Positions 1 to 10,257 of a stretch of DNA of 64,000 bases are shown here, piece by piece. The stretch spans positions 62,001 to 126,000 of the forward strand of contig NZ_QEQQ01000010.1 of the NCBI RefSeq assembly GCF_003097235.1, given 5' to 3'. Each line of letters begins with the position of its first letter. Within the stretch, counting starts at the first letter, position 1. Position numbers and translations under genes: made by a program. The DNA is from Pseudomonas sp. CC120222-01a (GTDB lineage: Bacteria > Pseudomonadota > Gammaproteobacteria > Pseudomonadales > Pseudomonadaceae). The notes under the pieces were generated by a model. That model was given only the letters and a program-made list of their open reading frames with translations, ran no database searches and was not told the origin of the DNA.

Positions 1-880
1 TCAGCAGCAGGCAGATACCGACCAGGCCGAACTCCTCGCCAAGCACCGCGATGATGAAGTCGGTGTGGCTTTCCGGCAGGAAGTCCAGGTGCGACTGAGT
101 GCCCAGCAGCCAGCCCTTGCCGAACACGCCACCGGAGCCGATCGCCGCCTTCGACTGGATGATGTTCCAGCCGGTACCCAGCGGGTCGCTCTCCGGGTCG
201 AGGAAGGTCAGTACGCGCTGCTTCTGGTAGTCGTGCATCACGAAGAACCACATCGCCACCGCCACCGGCACCGTCGCCGCGAGTACGCTGAGGATCCAGC
301 GCCAGCGCAGGCCACCCATGAACAGCACGAATGCACCGGAGGCGAGAATCAGCAGCGCCGTGCCCAGGTCAGGCTGACGGACGATAAGAATGAACGGCAC
401 GCCGATCAAAACCAGGCTTATTGCCACGTGTTTCAGGTGCGGCGGCAAGGTGCGCTTGGACAGGTACCAGGCGATGGTCGCCGGCATGATGATCTTGAGG
501 AATTCCGAGGGCTGGAAGCGGATCACCCCGGGGATGTTGATCCAGCGTGTGGCACCCATGGCGTTGTGACCCATGACGTCCACCACCACCAGCAAGAACA
601 CCCCGACCAGATACGCCAGCGGCACCCAGCGGGCCATGAAGCGCGGCTCCAGCTGGGCGATGACGAACATCGAGACCAGGCCAATGCCGAACGAGGTGGC
701 CTGCTTGAGCAGCAGGTCCCAGTTCTTGCCACTGGCCGAGTAAAGGACGAACAGGCTGCCGGCCGCAAGGGTCAGCAGGATGATCAGCAAGGGGCCGTCG
801 ATGTGGATGCGCTGCAGGAAGCTGGCGCGTCGACGCATCACGTCCTCGCTGGAGAGCATGCGATCGAAATTGTTCTTCAC
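1..880 (-). CDS. rodA: Peptidoglycan glycosyltransferase RodA (partial, cut by window edge)
   Basis: SEDS-family membrane glycosyltransferase that polymerises lipid II for lateral-wall growth together with PBP2. About 293 residues are visible; the C-terminus lies left of the window. I read it from a GTG start at 880 whose codon overlaps the mrdA stop (GTGA), so the two genes are translationally coupled. The protein begins [18 protein letters not shown] and then shows hydrophobic helices and typical RodA stretches such as [31 protein letters not shown] and [11 protein letters not shown]. It is the last visible gene of the proA-nadD-rsfS-rlmH-mrdA-rodA string. Confidence 0.95.
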   Translation of the reverse strand, partial: MKNNFDRMLSSEDVMRRRASFLQRIHIDGPLLIILLTLAAGSLFVLYSASGKNWDLLLKQATSFGIGLVSMFVIAQLEPRFMARWVPLAYLVGVFLLVVVDVMGHNAMGATRWINIPGVIRFQPSEFLKIIMPATIAWYLSKRTLPPHLKHVAISLVLIGVPFILIVRQPDLGTALLILASGAFVLFMGGLRWRWILSVLAATVPVAVAMWFFVMHDYQKQRVLTFLDPESDPLGTGWNIIQSKAAIGSGGVFGKGWLLGTQSHLDFLPESHTDFIIAVLGEEFGLVGICLLL

Positions 881-2766
881 TGGGCCGTTTCCTGGGCGAC
901 GGTGGCGGGCGCGAATTCGCTTTTCAGCCGGCCGCTCTCATCGAGCAGCCAGGCATCCATGATCTGCCGCACCACTGGCGCGGCAACGCCCGAGCCGGAC
1001 TCACCGTTCTCGACCATCACCGAGACCACGATCTTCGGATCGTCGGCCGGGGCGAAGGCCACGAACAGCGCGTGGTCGCGGTGGCGCTCCTGGAGTTTGT
1101 TGCGGTCGTACTTCTCGCCCTGCTTGATCGCCACCACCTGGGCGGTACCGCTCTTGCCGGCGATGCGGTACTGGGCACCGGCTGCCGCCTTGCGCGCGGT
1201 ACCGCGGGCGTTGTGCATCACCTGCTCCATGCCATGGGTCACCTTGGCCCAGTCGGACTTGTCGCGCAGGACGATGTCTTCCATCGGGTTGGGGTCCACC
1301 GGCGGCTGGCCTTCGATGGTCTTGGCCAGGTGCGGGCGGTTCCACACGCCCTTGTTGGCGATCAGTGCGGTGGCCTGGGCCAGCTGCAGCGGCGTGGCCT
1401 GCATGTAGCCCTGGCCGATGCCGAGAATCAGCGTCTCACCCGGGAACCAGGCCTGGCGGCGGGTGGCGCGCTTCCACTCGCGCGACGGCATCAGCCCGGG
1501 CGACTCCTCGAACATGTCGAGGGCAACCTTCTGGCCGATGCCGAACTTGTTCATGTAGCTGGACAGCCGATCAATACCCATCTTGTGGGCAAGATCGTAG
1601 AAGTAGGTGTCGTTGGAGCGCATGATCGCGGTGTCCAGGTCGACCCAGCCGTCACCGGTGCGGTTCCAGTTACGGTATTTGTGATCGTAGTTGGGCAACT
1701 GGTAATAGCCCGGGTCGAACACCCGGCTGCTGGCGTTGACCACCCCACTGTCGAGGCCGGCAATAGCCACCGCCGGCTTGATGGTCGAACCCGGCGGATA
1801 CAGGCCGCGCAGCACGCGGTTGAACAGTGGCCGATCGATCGAGTCGCGCAGCTCGGCATAGGCCTTGAAGCCGATGCCGGTGACGAACAGGTTGGGGTCG
1901 AAGCTCGGCTGGCTGACCATCGCCAGCACCTCGCCGGTACGCGGGTCGAGCGCCACCACCGCGCCACGCCGGCCACCCAGGGCGGCTTCGGCGGCCTCCT
2001 GCAGCCTGATGTCGAGGCTCAGCACGATGTCCTTGCCCGGCTTGGGGTCGGTGCGCTTGAGCACCCGCAGCACTCGGCCCCGGGCATTGGTTTCGACTTC
2101 CTCGTAACCGACCTGGCCGTGCAACTCTGGCTCGTAGAAGCGCTCGATGCCGGTCTTGCCGATATGGTGGGTGCCGCTGTAGTTGACCGGATCGAGGGTT
2201 TTCAGCTCTTTTTCGTTGATCCGGCCGACATAACCCACCGAATGAGCGAAGTGCGCGCCCTGTGGGTAGTGGCGCACCAGCTGGGCGACGACTTCCACAC
2301 CCGGTAGACGGAACTGGTTGACCGCCACGCGGGCGATCTGCTCTTCGTTCAGCTCGAACAGGATCGGCACTGGCTCGAACGGCCGACGCCCCTGCTTCAT
2401 GCGCTTTTCGAACAGCGCCCGGTCGTCCGCCGTCAGGTCCAGCACTTCGACGATGGTATCCAGCACTTCCTGCCAGTTACCCGCACGTTCACGGGTCATC
2501 GACAGGCTGAAGCTAGGCCGGTTGTCGGCAATGATCACCCCGTTGCGGTCGAAAATCAGCCCGCGAGTCGGCGGAATCGGCTGCACATGCACCCGGTTGT
2601 TCTCCGACAGCGTCGAGTGATAGTCATACTGGATGATCTGCAGGTAATACAGCCGCGCGACCAGCACGCAGATGAGCAGCATGACCGCCACCGCGCCGAC
2701 CACGACGCGGTTACGCACCAGGCGGGCGTCTTTCTCGTGGTCCTTGAGACGGATCGGCTGCGACAT
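877..2766 (-). CDS. mrdA: Penicillin-binding protein 2 (elongasome transpeptidase)
   Basis: Class B PBP of 629 residues that cross-links peptidoglycan in the elongasome with RodA. A short cytoplasmic N-terminus precedes one membrane anchor (about residues 22-42), then the dimerisation/pedestal region and the transpeptidase domain. The serine motif is in [11 protein letters not shown] (catalytic Ser at about 327), the SxN motif is in [10 protein letters not shown] and the KTG-type motif is KSGTAQV. Length is normal for the family. It starts 16 bp after rlmH and overlaps rodA. A pbpA symbol is also used for this gene in pseudomonads. Confidence 0.97.
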   Translation of the reverse strand: MSQPIRLKDHEKDARLVRNRVVVGAVAVMLLICVLVARLYYLQIIQYDYHSTLSENNRVHVQPIPPTRGLIFDRNGVIIADNRPSFSLSMTRERAGNWQEVLDTIVEVLDLTADDRALFEKRMKQGRRPFEPVPILFELNEEQIARVAVNQFRLPGVEVVAQLVRHYPQGAHFAHSVGYVGRINEKELKTLDPVNYSGTHHIGKTGIERFYEPELHGQVGYEEVETNARGRVLRVLKRTDPKPGKDIVLSLDIRLQEAAEAALGGRRGAVVALDPRTGEVLAMVSQPSFDPNLFVTGIGFKAYAELRDSIDRPLFNRVLRGLYPPGSTIKPAVAIAGLDSGVVNASSRVFDPGYYQLPNYDHKYRNWNRTGDGWVDLDTAIMRSNDTYFYDLAHKMGIDRLSSYMNKFGIGQKVALDMFEESPGLMPSREWKRATRRQAWFPGETLILGIGQGYMQATPLQLAQATALIANKGVWNRPHLAKTIEGQPPVDPNPMEDIVLRDKSDWAKVTHGMEQVMHNARGTARKAAAGAQYRIAGKSGTAQVVAIKQGEKYDRNKLQERHRDHALFVAFAPADDPKIVVSVMVENGESGSGVAAPVVRQIMDAWLLDESGRLKSEFAPATVAQETAQ

Positions 2767-2782
2767 CGGACTGCTTACAGGC

Positions 2783-3250
2783 TCATTTGTGGTAAGGGTG
2801 CCCGGACAATACCGTCCAGGCGCGGTAGATCTGCTCGCCGATGAGTATCCTTACCAACGGGTGCGGCAGGGTCAGCGGCGACAGCGACCAGCGTTGCTCG
2901 GCGCGCGCACAGACCTCAGGCGCCAGCCCTTCCGGGCCGCCCACCATCAAATTCACCGTGCGCGAGTCCAGGCGCCAGCGGTCCAGCTCGGTTGCCAGCT
3001 GCTCGGTACTCCAGGGCTTGCCATGGACCTCGAGGGTGACGATGCGTTCCCCAGGCTGAACCTTGCTCAGCATGGCCTCGCCCTCCTGACGGATCAGGCG
3101 GGCGACGTCGGCATTCTTGCCACGGGTATTCAGCGGGATTTCCACCAGCTCGAGCGACAGCTCCTGGGGCAGGCGCTTGGCATATTCATGCCAGCCTTCC
3201 TCGACCCACTTGGGCATGCGCGAGCCGACCGCGATCAGGCGCAGACGCAC
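2783..3250 (-). CDS. rlmH: 23S rRNA (pseudouridine1915-N3)-methyltransferase RlmH
   Basis: SPOUT-class methyltransferase that methylates pseudouridine 1915 in helix 69 of 23S rRNA, using SAM, on assembled 70S ribosomes. The length of 155 residues is exactly that of the family. The trefoil-knot SAM-binding loop is recognisable as [11 protein letters not shown], and the C-terminus ends in the expected [17 protein letters not shown]. It begins 9 bp after the rsfS stop, the usual partner in pseudomonads, and is followed 16 bp later by mrdA. Confidence 0.97.
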   Translation of the reverse strand: MRLRLIAVGSRMPKWVEEGWHEYAKRLPQELSLELVEIPLNTRGKNADVARLIRQEGEAMLSKVQPGERIVTLEVHGKPWSTEQLATELDRWRLDSRTVNLMVGGPEGLAPEVCARAEQRWSLSPLTLPHPLVRILIGEQIYRAWTVLSGHPYHK

Positions 3251-3259
3251 GACGCTTCC

Positions 3260-3682
3260 TTATTCCCGGTCTTTCAGTTTTTCGGTGAAATAGTCGCTGG
3301 CGTTTTCCGGGCTGTGGTGCTTGGCATCAGCGGCACGGCTCTGCTCGGCGCCCAGCCACAGGCGCTCCAGGTCGTAGAACTGACGGGCAGCGGCGGTCAT
3401 CATGTGCACGATGACGTCGTTAAGGTCCAGCAGTACCCAGTCGCTGTCGCCCTTGCCTTCTTCACCCAGAGGCTGCGCGCCCTCTTTTTTGACCGCTTCA
3501 CGGACCTTTTCCAGCATCGCGTTGATCTGGCGGTTGGAGGTACCGGTGGCAATGATCATGTAGTCGGTCAGGCTGTGCTTTTCGCGCACGTCGATGACCT
3601 GGATGTCCTGGGCCTTGACGTCTTCCAGGGCGCTGACGGTCAGTTTGACCAGTGCTTCGCCATTGATTTTTTGCTTGCTCAT
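3260..3682 (-). CDS. rsfS: Ribosomal silencing factor RsfS
   Basis: RsfS/Iojap protein of 140 residues that binds L14 (uL14) of the 50S subunit and blocks subunit joining during starvation. I start it at MSKQKINGEALVKL (ATG at 3682), preceded by GAAGAG about 7 nt upstream; an in-frame ATG 14 codons earlier has no good ribosome binding site. Family signatures visible are DIQVIDVREKHSLTDYMIIATGTS (residues about 20-43) and GDSDWVLLDLNDVIVHMM. The C-terminal tail carrying AADAKHHSPENASDYF extends past the core domain, as in other pseudomonads. Confidence 0.95.
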   Translation of the reverse strand: MSKQKINGEALVKLTVSALEDVKAQDIQVIDVREKHSLTDYMIIATGTSNRQINAMLEKVREAVKKEGAQPLGEEGKGDSDWVLLDLNDVIVHMMTAAARQFYDLERLWLGAEQSRAADAKHHSPENASDYFTEKLKDRE

Positions 3683-3726
3683 ATAAAACTCTTCAACTCG
3701 TTTGGATGAGGCGCCCTGGGGCACCG

Positions 3727-4422
3727 TCAGTTAGGGGCACGATACAGTTCGTGCGCCTCGATGTAGGCCAGTACGGCGTCCGGCACCAGGAACCTCACCG
3801 ATTTGCCGCTGGCCAGCAGCTGTCGGATCTGTGTAGCCGACACCGCGAGCGGCGTCTGCCAGACGAACGAAATATTCCCCGCCGGGCCGGACATGGCGGT
3901 GGGATCGCTCTCCGAGCGCGCAGCCAGCAGGTTGCGCAACTCGTCAGGGGGTTCAACGTCGGCATCCGGGCGTTGCAGCACCAGGATGTGACAGTGTTGC
4001 AACAGTTCTTCCCAGCGGTGCCAGGTGGGCAGGCCGCAAAAGGCATCCCAACCCAGTACCAGGAACAGCTGGTCGTCGGCACCCAACTCGGCACGGATCG
4101 ATTCCAGCGTGTCGATGGTGTACGACGGTTTGTCGCGTTCAAGCTCGCGGGCATCAACGCTCAGGCAATCGACGCCCTGCACCGCTTCACGAACCATGGC
4201 CAGGCGATCCTGCGCCGCCACCTGCGGGGTATCGCGGTGTGGCGGGCGGGCATTGGGCAACAGGCGCAACTCATCGAGCGCCATGAACTCGGCCACTTCC
4301 AGCGCGCTGCGCAGGTGACCAATGTGCACGGGGTCGAAGGTACCGCCAAGAATGCCGATGCGCCGGACTGCCTGGGCCTTGCTCAACTCAGCAGGACTCC
4401 TGGCCACGCAGCTGGCCGTCAC
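3727..4422 (-). CDS. nadD: Nicotinate-mononucleotide adenylyltransferase NadD
   Basis: Converts nicotinate mononucleotide and ATP to deamido-NAD in NAD biosynthesis. The nucleotidyltransferase motifs are intact: [11 protein letters not shown] near the N-terminus (HxGH type) and [10 protein letters not shown] near the C-terminus. The start is ambiguous. An ATG at 4422 gives 231 residues and overlaps the 3' end of proA by 35 bp. A TTG at 4386, two bases after the proA stop, would give about 219 residues beginning with [10 protein letters not shown]. Either way nadD is coupled to proA; I give the longer form. Confidence 0.95.
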   Translation of the reverse strand: MTASCVARSPAELSKAQAVRRIGILGGTFDPVHIGHLRSALEVAEFMALDELRLLPNARPPHRDTPQVAAQDRLAMVREAVQGVDCLSVDARELERDKPSYTIDTLESIRAELGADDQLFLVLGWDAFCGLPTWHRWEELLQHCHILVLQRPDADVEPPDELRNLLAARSESDPTAMSGPAGNISFVWQTPLAVSATQIRQLLASGKSVRFLVPDAVLAYIEAHELYRAPN

Positions 4423-5659
4423 CGATCACCACGTACTTCTCGCAGGTCAGGCCTTCCAGGCCGACCGGGCCACGGGCGTGCAGCTTGTCGGTGGAAATGC
4501 CGATTTCCGCGCCCAGGCCATACTCGAAGCCATCGGCGAAGCAGGTCGGGGTATTGAGCATCACCGATGCCGAATCGACCTCGGCCATGAACTGGCGGGC
4601 CTGAGCCTGGTGCTCGGTGATGATCGAGTCGGTGTGGTGCGAGCCGTACTGGTTGATGTGCTCGATGGCCTGGTCCAGGCCGTCGACGACGCGAATCGAC
4701 AGGATCGCGTCGAGGTACTCGGTATGCCAGTCGTCTTCAGTGGCCGGCTTGGCGTCGATCAGCGCGCGGGTACGCTCGCAGCCACGCAGTTCAACACCCT
4801 TCTCATGGAAACGGCGGGCCATTTCCGGCAGGAAGCCTTCGGCCACGCGCTGGTCGACCAGCAGGGTTTCCATCGCGCCACAGATGCCGTAGCGGTAGGT
4901 CTTGGCGTTGAATGCCACACGCCAGGCCTTGTCCAGGTCGGCGTGCTCGGCGACATAGACGTGGCAGATGCCGTCCAGGTGCTTGATGACCGGCACGCGG
5001 GCATCGCGGCTGATGCGCTCGATCAGGCCACGGCCGCCGCGCGGCACGATGACGTCGACGAACTCGGGCATGCTGATCAGCGCACCCACGGCCTCGCGGT
5101 CAGTGGTCTCGACCACCTGCACCACGGCAGCTGGCAGGCCGGCTTCGGCCAGGCCACGCTGGATGCAGAGAGCGATGGCGCGGTTGGAGTGGATGGCCTC
5201 GGAGCCGCCGCGCAGAATAGTGGCGTTGCCCGACTTCAGGCACAAGCTCGCGGCATCGATTGTCACGTTCGGGCGCGACTCGTAGATGATCCCGATCACC
5301 CCCAGTGGCACGCGCATCTTGCCGACCTGAATGCCCGATGGGCGGTAGCTCATGTCGCGGATGGCGCCGACCGGGTCTGGCAGGCTGGCCACCTGGCGCA
5401 GGCCGGTGATCATGCCGTCGATGCGCGCCGGAGTCAGCGCCAGGCGATCGAGCAGCGCTGGCTCCAGGCCATTCGCACGGCCGGCGGCCAGGTCCAGTTC
5501 GTTGGCTGCGGCAAGCTCGGCGCGCGCAGCATCCAGCGCATCGGCAGCGGCCTGCAGGGCACGGTTCTTCTGCGCGGTGCTGGCACGTGCGATGACGCGG
5601 GAAGCCTGGCGCGCGGCGTGACCCAGGCGGGTCATGTAGTCAAGAACGGACTCAGTCAT
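4388..5659 (-). CDS. proA: Gamma-glutamyl phosphate reductase ProA
   Basis: Second enzyme of proline synthesis: NADPH-dependent reduction of gamma-glutamyl phosphate to glutamate semialdehyde. It has 423 residues, normal length. The ALDH-superfamily catalytic cysteine is in [15 protein letters not shown], and substrate and cofactor signatures [20 protein letters not shown] and [17 protein letters not shown] are present. It is the first gene of the minus-strand operon that continues into nadD. The kinase partner proB is not in the window, which is normal for pseudomonads, where proB lies beside obgE. Confidence 0.97.
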   Translation of the reverse strand: MTESVLDYMTRLGHAARQASRVIARASTAQKNRALQAAADALDAARAELAAANELDLAAGRANGLEPALLDRLALTPARIDGMITGLRQVASLPDPVGAIRDMSYRPSGIQVGKMRVPLGVIGIIYESRPNVTIDAASLCLKSGNATILRGGSEAIHSNRAIALCIQRGLAEAGLPAAVVQVVETTDREAVGALISMPEFVDVIVPRGGRGLIERISRDARVPVIKHLDGICHVYVAEHADLDKAWRVAFNAKTYRYGICGAMETLLVDQRVAEGFLPEMARRFHEKGVELRGCERTRALIDAKPATEDDWHTEYLDAILSIRVVDGLDQAIEHINQYGSHHTDSIITEHQAQARQFMAEVDSASVMLNTPTCFADGFEYGLGAEIGISTDKLHARGPVGLEGLTCEKYVVIGDGQLRGQESC

Positions 5660-5785
5660 GGGTTCGGTGTCTTGGCGAAGGGGAAATCGGCTGATTATAA
5701 CTGCCGCGCAGCTATACGCCCAGCAGTGGGGGAGGGATGGTATAGGAAGATTGAGAAAAGGTATTACGAGTTAACGCGAAACGCT

Positions 5786-5829
5786 TGCCGCAGACCACCT
5801 GCCAATTGAAGCGCGGGCGGTCTGCCGCA
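5786..5829. repeat. Inverted repeat between an unknown gene and proA
   Basis: The 11-nt arm TGCCGCAGACC at 5786 faces GGTCTGCCGCA at 5819 with one mismatch. It lies just after the stop of the 5836-7386 gene on the minus strand and could act as its transcription terminator, although no T-run follows. The rest of 5660-5835 shows only the proA leader. Confidence 0.4.
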
Positions 5830-5835
5830 TTCGTT

Positions 5836-7386
5836 TCAGGCCGAAAACATGTCGAGCACCTGATCGACCGAAACCATCGGCAAAGGAATCGTGATGCAGG
5901 CCCAATACCAGCGCTTGTCGTCATGCTCGATAGCCAGGACAGTCGTGAATGCGGAAGGTGCCAACACGGCGGGAACGAATGCCCCAATCTGTGAGACACG
6001 CCCATTACCGCTGACAACGCGCCATTCGATATCAGCATCCGGAACGAGAACTTCGTTCGAGTGTCTGTCCTTGTAATACAGCGCAAGCTTCAGGCGGCCA
6101 GCTTCCTTCGACATTCGAAAGTAGTGAGTCTGCTTTATGTTGTGGACGAGGAAGGCAGCATCAGCACCTTCACCGCCCGACAACGAAGCAGTGACAGTAT
6201 CAACGACAAGGGGATCGCTGACCGCACTTTTCCTCACGCTCAGCCCTTCCAACTTCTCATCCTCTTCATAAGCGATCGCAGCGTCCAGGTCCTTGGGCGG
6301 CACGTACCAATGCCTGCCGCCTGCAGAGTCGAGCTCACCCAGTGCCCCCTCGTTCATATGCCATTGCACGGACGTGCCACCGGTCGCCTCGAAAAGCTCT
6401 ATTTTCGCGTCACCCCTCGAAACGACATGGAGCACTGGATTCAAGCCTGGCTCTGTGCTGTCCGGCACTTCAGCGGTACTGGCTTCGTTCACTGACGCCA
6501 GCGCCGCTACTTCAGCCCAGATATCGATCCCCGCGACAGCGGATCTCAATTTCTCCACGCGTGAACGCGGCGCCAATAGCGCCAGCACGCCGGCCATATC
6601 GCCTCTTGGCGGCAACGGTAGCAGCAAGTCGACGCTGTAGTAGGCCAGCAGAAACTCATTCGGCCCAACATAAGGCGGGCTGGACTTGCCGCCTGTTGCA
6701 TCAGCACCAGCGTTCAGCGATAGCTTGCCAACCGGCTTCCCCTCTCGATGAAGGAACAGGGTGACATTGACGGCATCCACACGACGGAAATACCCAGTCA
6801 GGGTTTCGGCCAACCCCGATTTTTCGCGTGCCAGGCTCAACGTGCGCCAGCCTTTGCCATCCCCTTTGAGATAGGGTAGAAACATCTCCGCCTCACGCGG
6901 ATATCGGGTCGTATCGCCCGACCTCACCACATAATGGGTCGGCTCGGTATTGGACAAGCGATAATAACCGCCCGAAAAGCCTATTCGTGCCCCTTCAAGC
7001 GGAAACGCCTGGCACAGCGTGCGCTGAACTGTCGAACTGGACTCGATGGTAAGTATTTCCCTGAAAGCACCTTGCCGCTCATTCACACTCAGCGTGATAT
7101 TTGTTTCATTGCTGATATCCCGACCCACCACCAGCTCGAATCTGCCGTCCTCGTAAAATGAATACCAAGGAGACGATATTTCTCCGACAAACCACCTCCA
7201 CGTTATCCCTGGCGTCACCACCGACTCCAGCGCCACCACGTCCGCCGCATGCTGTGGCGCCCTGCGTTGAGCCGCCCACAATCTGTTGAGCAGCTTGAAA
7301 TCGATGTCCATACGCGCCTGCCAGCCTTTGAGATCTGGGAGTGCGGTCACTGGCGAAGACATACCCCTATCTGCAGGTCCACTCAT
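5836..7386 (-). CDS. Unrecognised 516-residue protein
   Basis: I do not recognise a family. The start is set at the ATG at 7386 because GGGAG lies 9 nt upstream; an in-frame start 15 codons earlier is less well supported. There is no signal peptide or membrane segment, so it should be soluble. After a short N-terminus (ALPDLKGWQARMDIDFKLLN) the rest reads as beta-rich sequence with many alternating Tyr/Trp/Phe and charged residues, perhaps two or more sandwich-like domains. Base composition is visibly less G+C-rich than its neighbours. It stands alone between proA and the divergent glycosylase gene, which suggests an acquired gene. The opening segment faintly recalls a Pseudomonas multigene family often mis-annotated as imidazoleglycerol-phosphate dehydratase; that is only an impression. 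Confidence 0.75.
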   Translation of the reverse strand: MSGPADRGMSSPVTALPDLKGWQARMDIDFKLLNRLWAAQRRAPQHAADVVALESVVTPGITWRWFVGEISSPWYSFYEDGRFELVVGRDISNETNITLSVNERQGAFREILTIESSSTVQRTLCQAFPLEGARIGFSGGYYRLSNTEPTHYVVRSGDTTRYPREAEMFLPYLKGDGKGWRTLSLAREKSGLAETLTGYFRRVDAVNVTLFLHREGKPVGKLSLNAGADATGGKSSPPYVGPNEFLLAYYSVDLLLPLPPRGDMAGVLALLAPRSRVEKLRSAVAGIDIWAEVAALASVNEASTAEVPDSTEPGLNPVLHVVSRGDAKIELFEATGGTSVQWHMNEGALGELDSAGGRHWYVPPKDLDAAIAYEEDEKLEGLSVRKSAVSDPLVVDTVTASLSGGEGADAAFLVHNIKQTHYFRMSKEAGRLKLALYYKDRHSNEVLVPDADIEWRVVSGNGRVSQIGAFVPAVLAPSAFTTVLAIEHDDKRWYWACITIPLPMVSVDQVLDMFSA

Positions 7387-7537
7387 TGCTTGGTGCTCCC
7401 GGTTAGTTGCAAGTGATGCCCAGCGTCCCAATTTTCGCGCCCGCGTGAAACTGGCAAAAATATCAGGTTACCCGACGGGGCTCGCCCCGTTTGCCCGCCG
7501 ATTGTTATGATCGGGCGAAACTGATTTCGAAGCCCCC

Positions 7538-8227
7538 ATGTCGACCACGACCCGCTCGTCTGGCGCTCTGAGCGCTGCTTTCTTCAACCGCGATGCCCAG
7601 CAATTGGCCAGGGATCTGCTGGGCAAGATCATTCGCCACCGTCATGGCAATCTTTGGCTCGCCGCACGCATCATCGAGACCGAGGCCTATTACCTGACCG
7701 ACAAAGGCAGCCACGCCTCACTCGGCTACACGGAGAAGCGCAAGGCACTGTTCCTCGATGGCGGCCATATCTACATGTATTACGCCCGCGGTGGCGACTC
7801 TCTCAACTTCAGTGCTCAGGGCCCAGGTAACGCGGTACTGATCAAGTCGGCCTATCCGTGGGTCGATGCCATCTCTGATGCCAACAGCCTGGCGCAGATG
7901 CAACTGAACAACCCCGATGCCAGCGGCAACCTGCGCCCGCCCGAGCGCCTGTGCGCCGGGCAGACCCTGCTGTGCAAGGCCATGGGCCTGAAAGTGCCAC
8001 ACTGGGACGCACAACGCTTCGACCCCGAACGACTGTACGTCGAAGACTGCGGCATTGCCGTGCCACGGGTGATCCAGGCGGCACGCCTGGGCATCCCCCA
8101 CGGGCGCGACGAGCACCTGCCGTACCGCTTCGTCGATGCCGAATTCGCCCGTTTCTGCACCCGGAATCCGCTGCGCCGGGGCCAGGTCGAAGGGCGAGAC
8201 TTTTTCATCCTCAAACAAGGAAGCTGA
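7538..8227 (+). CDS. DNA-3-methyladenine glycosylase (AAG/MPG type)
   Basis: Base-excision repair glycosylase of the Pur_DNA_glyco family (229 residues), which removes 3-methyladenine and other alkylated or deaminated purines. The catalytic glutamate is in the conserved stretch ARIIETEAYYL (about residues 44-54), followed by DKGSHASLGYTEKRKALF and GGHIYMYYARGGDSLNF, matching the human AAG-like fold. Unlike AlkA or Tag there is no HhH-GPD motif. The next gene starts 3 bp after its stop, so the two are co-transcribed. The gene starts divergently from the unknown minus-strand gene. Confidence 0.92.
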   Translation: MSTTTRSSGALSAAFFNRDAQQLARDLLGKIIRHRHGNLWLAARIIETEAYYLTDKGSHASLGYTEKRKALFLDGGHIYMYYARGGDSLNFSAQGPGNAVLIKSAYPWVDAISDANSLAQMQLNNPDASGNLRPPERLCAGQTLLCKAMGLKVPHWDAQRFDPERLYVEDCGIAVPRVIQAARLGIPHGRDEHLPYRFVDAEFARFCTRNPLRRGQVEGRDFFILKQGS

Positions 8228-8230
8228 AAC

Positions 8231-9547
8231 ATGGGCCAATGGCTCGACAGCCTGACCGGCTGGCTCAGCGCCAACCCCCAGTGGCTTGGCCTGGCGATTT
8301 TCCTGGTGGCTTGCGTGGAGTGCCTGGCCATCGCCGGCATCATCGTGCCGGGCACGGTGCTGCTGTTCGCGGTTGCCGTGCTGGCTGGCAGTGGTGCATT
8401 TACCTTGGGTGAAACCCTGCTGCTGGGGTTCCTCGGTGGCCTGCTTGGTGACGCGCTGTCGTACACCATCGGCAAGTATTTCCACCAGAACATCCGCCGC
8501 CTGCCACTGCTGCGCCACCACCCGGAATGGATCGGCAGCGCCGAGGCCTACTTCCAGCGCTACGGCATTGCCAGCCTGCTGGTAGGCCGCTTCATCGGCC
8601 CGCTGCGGCCAATGCTGCCGATGGTCGCCGGGATGTTCGACATGCCGCTGCCGCGCTTCATCGCCGTCAGCCTGGTGGCGGGTGCGGGCTGGTCGGTCGC
8701 CTATCTGCTGCCTGGCTGGGCCACCGGCGCAGCCATGCGCCTGCCCTTGCCGGAAGGCTTCTGGCTGGATGCGGGCATCATCGCCGGGACCTTGGCGGTG
8801 CTGGTCGGCCTGAGCCTGAACAGCAGCTTGCGTGACCAGCGCCATGGCACCCGGCTGATCGCAGGCCTCAGCTTCGTCGCGCTCACGGCGGTGTTTCTTG
8901 GCTGGCCCTACCTGCAGGCCTTCGACCAGGGCGTGATGACGCTGGTGCAGGAGCATCGCAGCAAGATGATCGACGGCACCGTGGTGTTGGTGACCCGGTT
9001 GGGCGACTTCAAGACTCAGTTTTTCCTGGGCGGCTTGCTGACCGGCTTGCTGCTGCTGGCGCGTCAGTGGCGCCATGCCCTGTTCGCGGGCGGCACACTG
9101 ATCGGCACGGCATTGGCCAATGGCACGCTGAAATGGCTGTTCGCCCGTGCCCGCCCGGAAGTACTGAGCGACCCGCTGACCAGCTACAGCATGCCCAGCG
9201 GGCACAGTTCGGCGTCGTTTGCATTCTTCCTGACCCTGGCGGTGCTGGCAGGTCGCGGCATGCCGCCGCGCATGCGCCTGACCTGGGTGATGCTGGGCTG
9301 CATTCCAGCCTTGGCGATTGCCTTGTCGCGGGTGTACCTGGGCGCGCATTGGCCGACCGACATCATGGCCGGAGCCTTGCTGGCCTGTTGCGTGTGTGCG
9401 TTGAGCCTGACGCTGGTGCAGCATCGACAGCCGCTGACGGCACTGCCGCAGAAGGTTTGGTGGCTGGTGTTGCCGGCGTGTATCGCGTTGCTGGCGTTCT
9501 TTGCCATGCATGCATTGCCGCACGCCCTGCTTCGCTACCAGTATTGA
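8231..9547 (+). CDS. DedA-PAP2 fusion: inner-membrane lipid phosphatase
   Basis: A 438-residue membrane protein joining a DedA/SNARE-associated domain (about residues 1-200) to a PAP2 phosphatase domain (about 240-430). The DedA half shows PGTVLLFAVAVLAG, GDALSYTIGKYFHQ and the RFIGPLRPMLPMVAGMF re-entrant region. The PAP2 half keeps all three acid-phosphatase motifs: KWLFARARP, PSGHSSAS and SRVYLGAHWPTDIMAG. The likely role is dephosphorylation of undecaprenyl-pyrophosphate or phosphatidate-type lipids, with the DedA part contributing lipid transport; the substrate cannot be read from sequence. Confidence 0.9.
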   Translation: MGQWLDSLTGWLSANPQWLGLAIFLVACVECLAIAGIIVPGTVLLFAVAVLAGSGAFTLGETLLLGFLGGLLGDALSYTIGKYFHQNIRRLPLLRHHPEWIGSAEAYFQRYGIASLLVGRFIGPLRPMLPMVAGMFDMPLPRFIAVSLVAGAGWSVAYLLPGWATGAAMRLPLPEGFWLDAGIIAGTLAVLVGLSLNSSLRDQRHGTRLIAGLSFVALTAVFLGWPYLQAFDQGVMTLVQEHRSKMIDGTVVLVTRLGDFKTQFFLGGLLTGLLLLARQWRHALFAGGTLIGTALANGTLKWLFARARPEVLSDPLTSYSMPSGHSSASFAFFLTLAVLAGRGMPPRMRLTWVMLGCIPALAIALSRVYLGAHWPTDIMAGALLACCVCALSLTLVQHRQPLTALPQKVWWLVLPACIALLAFFAMHALPHALLRYQY

Positions 9548-9551
9548 GTTA

Positions 9552-9645
9552 GCCTGCACCGGCCTCTTCGCGGCTAAAGCCGCCCCCACAGGGATCGCAC
9601 ATTACCTGTAGGAGCGGCTTTAGCCGCGAAGAGGCCGGTGCAGGC
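9552..9645. repeat. REP pair (perfect 32-bp inverted repeat)
   Basis: Arms at 9552-9583 and 9614-9645 are exact reverse complements over 32 bp. Each contains the palindromic core GCGGCTTTAGCCGC of the P. putida-type REP. It sits between convergent genes (DedA-PAP2 and the LON-domain gene) and can act as a bidirectional terminator. Confidence 0.9.
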
Positions 9646-9657
9646 CACTGAGTTCAG

Positions 9658-10251
9658 TCAGGCGAACAACTCACCTTGAATCCGCTCCAACAGCTTCTGG
9701 ATCTCTTCCAGCCGCTGCGCCGGCGAGTCGATTGCAAGCAAGTCCAGCTTGTCCTCCTCCATGAATGGCAACAGGTACGCCAGCTGGTTGGCCAGCGCCT
9801 GGCGCCCATCAACCTCCCGCGGCATGTCCAGCGCCTCGACCATCGGGTGCTCGCCCAAGGCCACCAACAGCGCCAGCAAGTCATCGTCGTGTTCGATGAG
9901 CGGGCTGTCCGGCTGCTCCGCCAACCAATGCACCTCGCCCACCAGCAATTGGTCCTTCTGCACTTCGGTCTGGCTCAACTCGAAGCGCCGTACACCTTCC
10001 ACGCGAATACCCAGCAAGCCGTTATCCTGCTGGACGAAGTCGCGGATCATGGCCTCGCAACCGATCGAGGCCACCACTGGCGGCGCCTTGCCGACCTGCT
10101 CGCCTTCGACGATGCACACCACGCCAAAGCCGGTGCCCTGCTTCATGCAGCGGCCAATCATGTCCAGGTAGCGCGCCTCGAAGATCTGCAGATCCAGCAG
10201 GCAACCGGGAAACAACACGGTATTGAGGGGAAACAGCGGTAGCGTCATCAC
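9658..10251 (-). CDS. LON peptidase N-terminal domain protein
   Basis: A stand-alone LON substrate-binding domain of 197 residues (MMTLPLFPLNTVLFPGCLLDLQIFEARY), without the AAA+ or Ser-Lys protease domains of Lon. Further family sequence is FGVVCIVEGEQVG and EGVRRFEL. Such stand-alone proteins are common in Proteobacteria and their function is not settled; a role in substrate selection or as an adaptor is inference. It lies downstream of the lrgAB-like pair with a 6-bp gap and is probably in that operon. Confidence 0.9.
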   Translation of the reverse strand: MMTLPLFPLNTVLFPGCLLDLQIFEARYLDMIGRCMKQGTGFGVVCIVEGEQVGKAPPVVASIGCEAMIRDFVQQDNGLLGIRVEGVRRFELSQTEVQKDQLLVGEVHWLAEQPDSPLIEHDDDLLALLVALGEHPMVEALDMPREVDGRQALANQLAYLLPFMEEDKLDLLAIDSPAQRLEEIQKLLERIQGELFA

Positions 10252-10257
10252 AATTCC

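Noticed and set aside
7491-7511. TTGCCC and TATGAT as a sigma-70 promoter for the glycosylase gene
   Set aside because: The spacer is only 9 bp; the TATGAT may be real but this -35 is not.
7718-9589. 623-codon minus-strand frame opposite the glycosylase and DedA-PAP2 genes
   Set aside because: Gln/His/Arg-rich shadow translation; both plus-strand genes have complete catalytic motifs.
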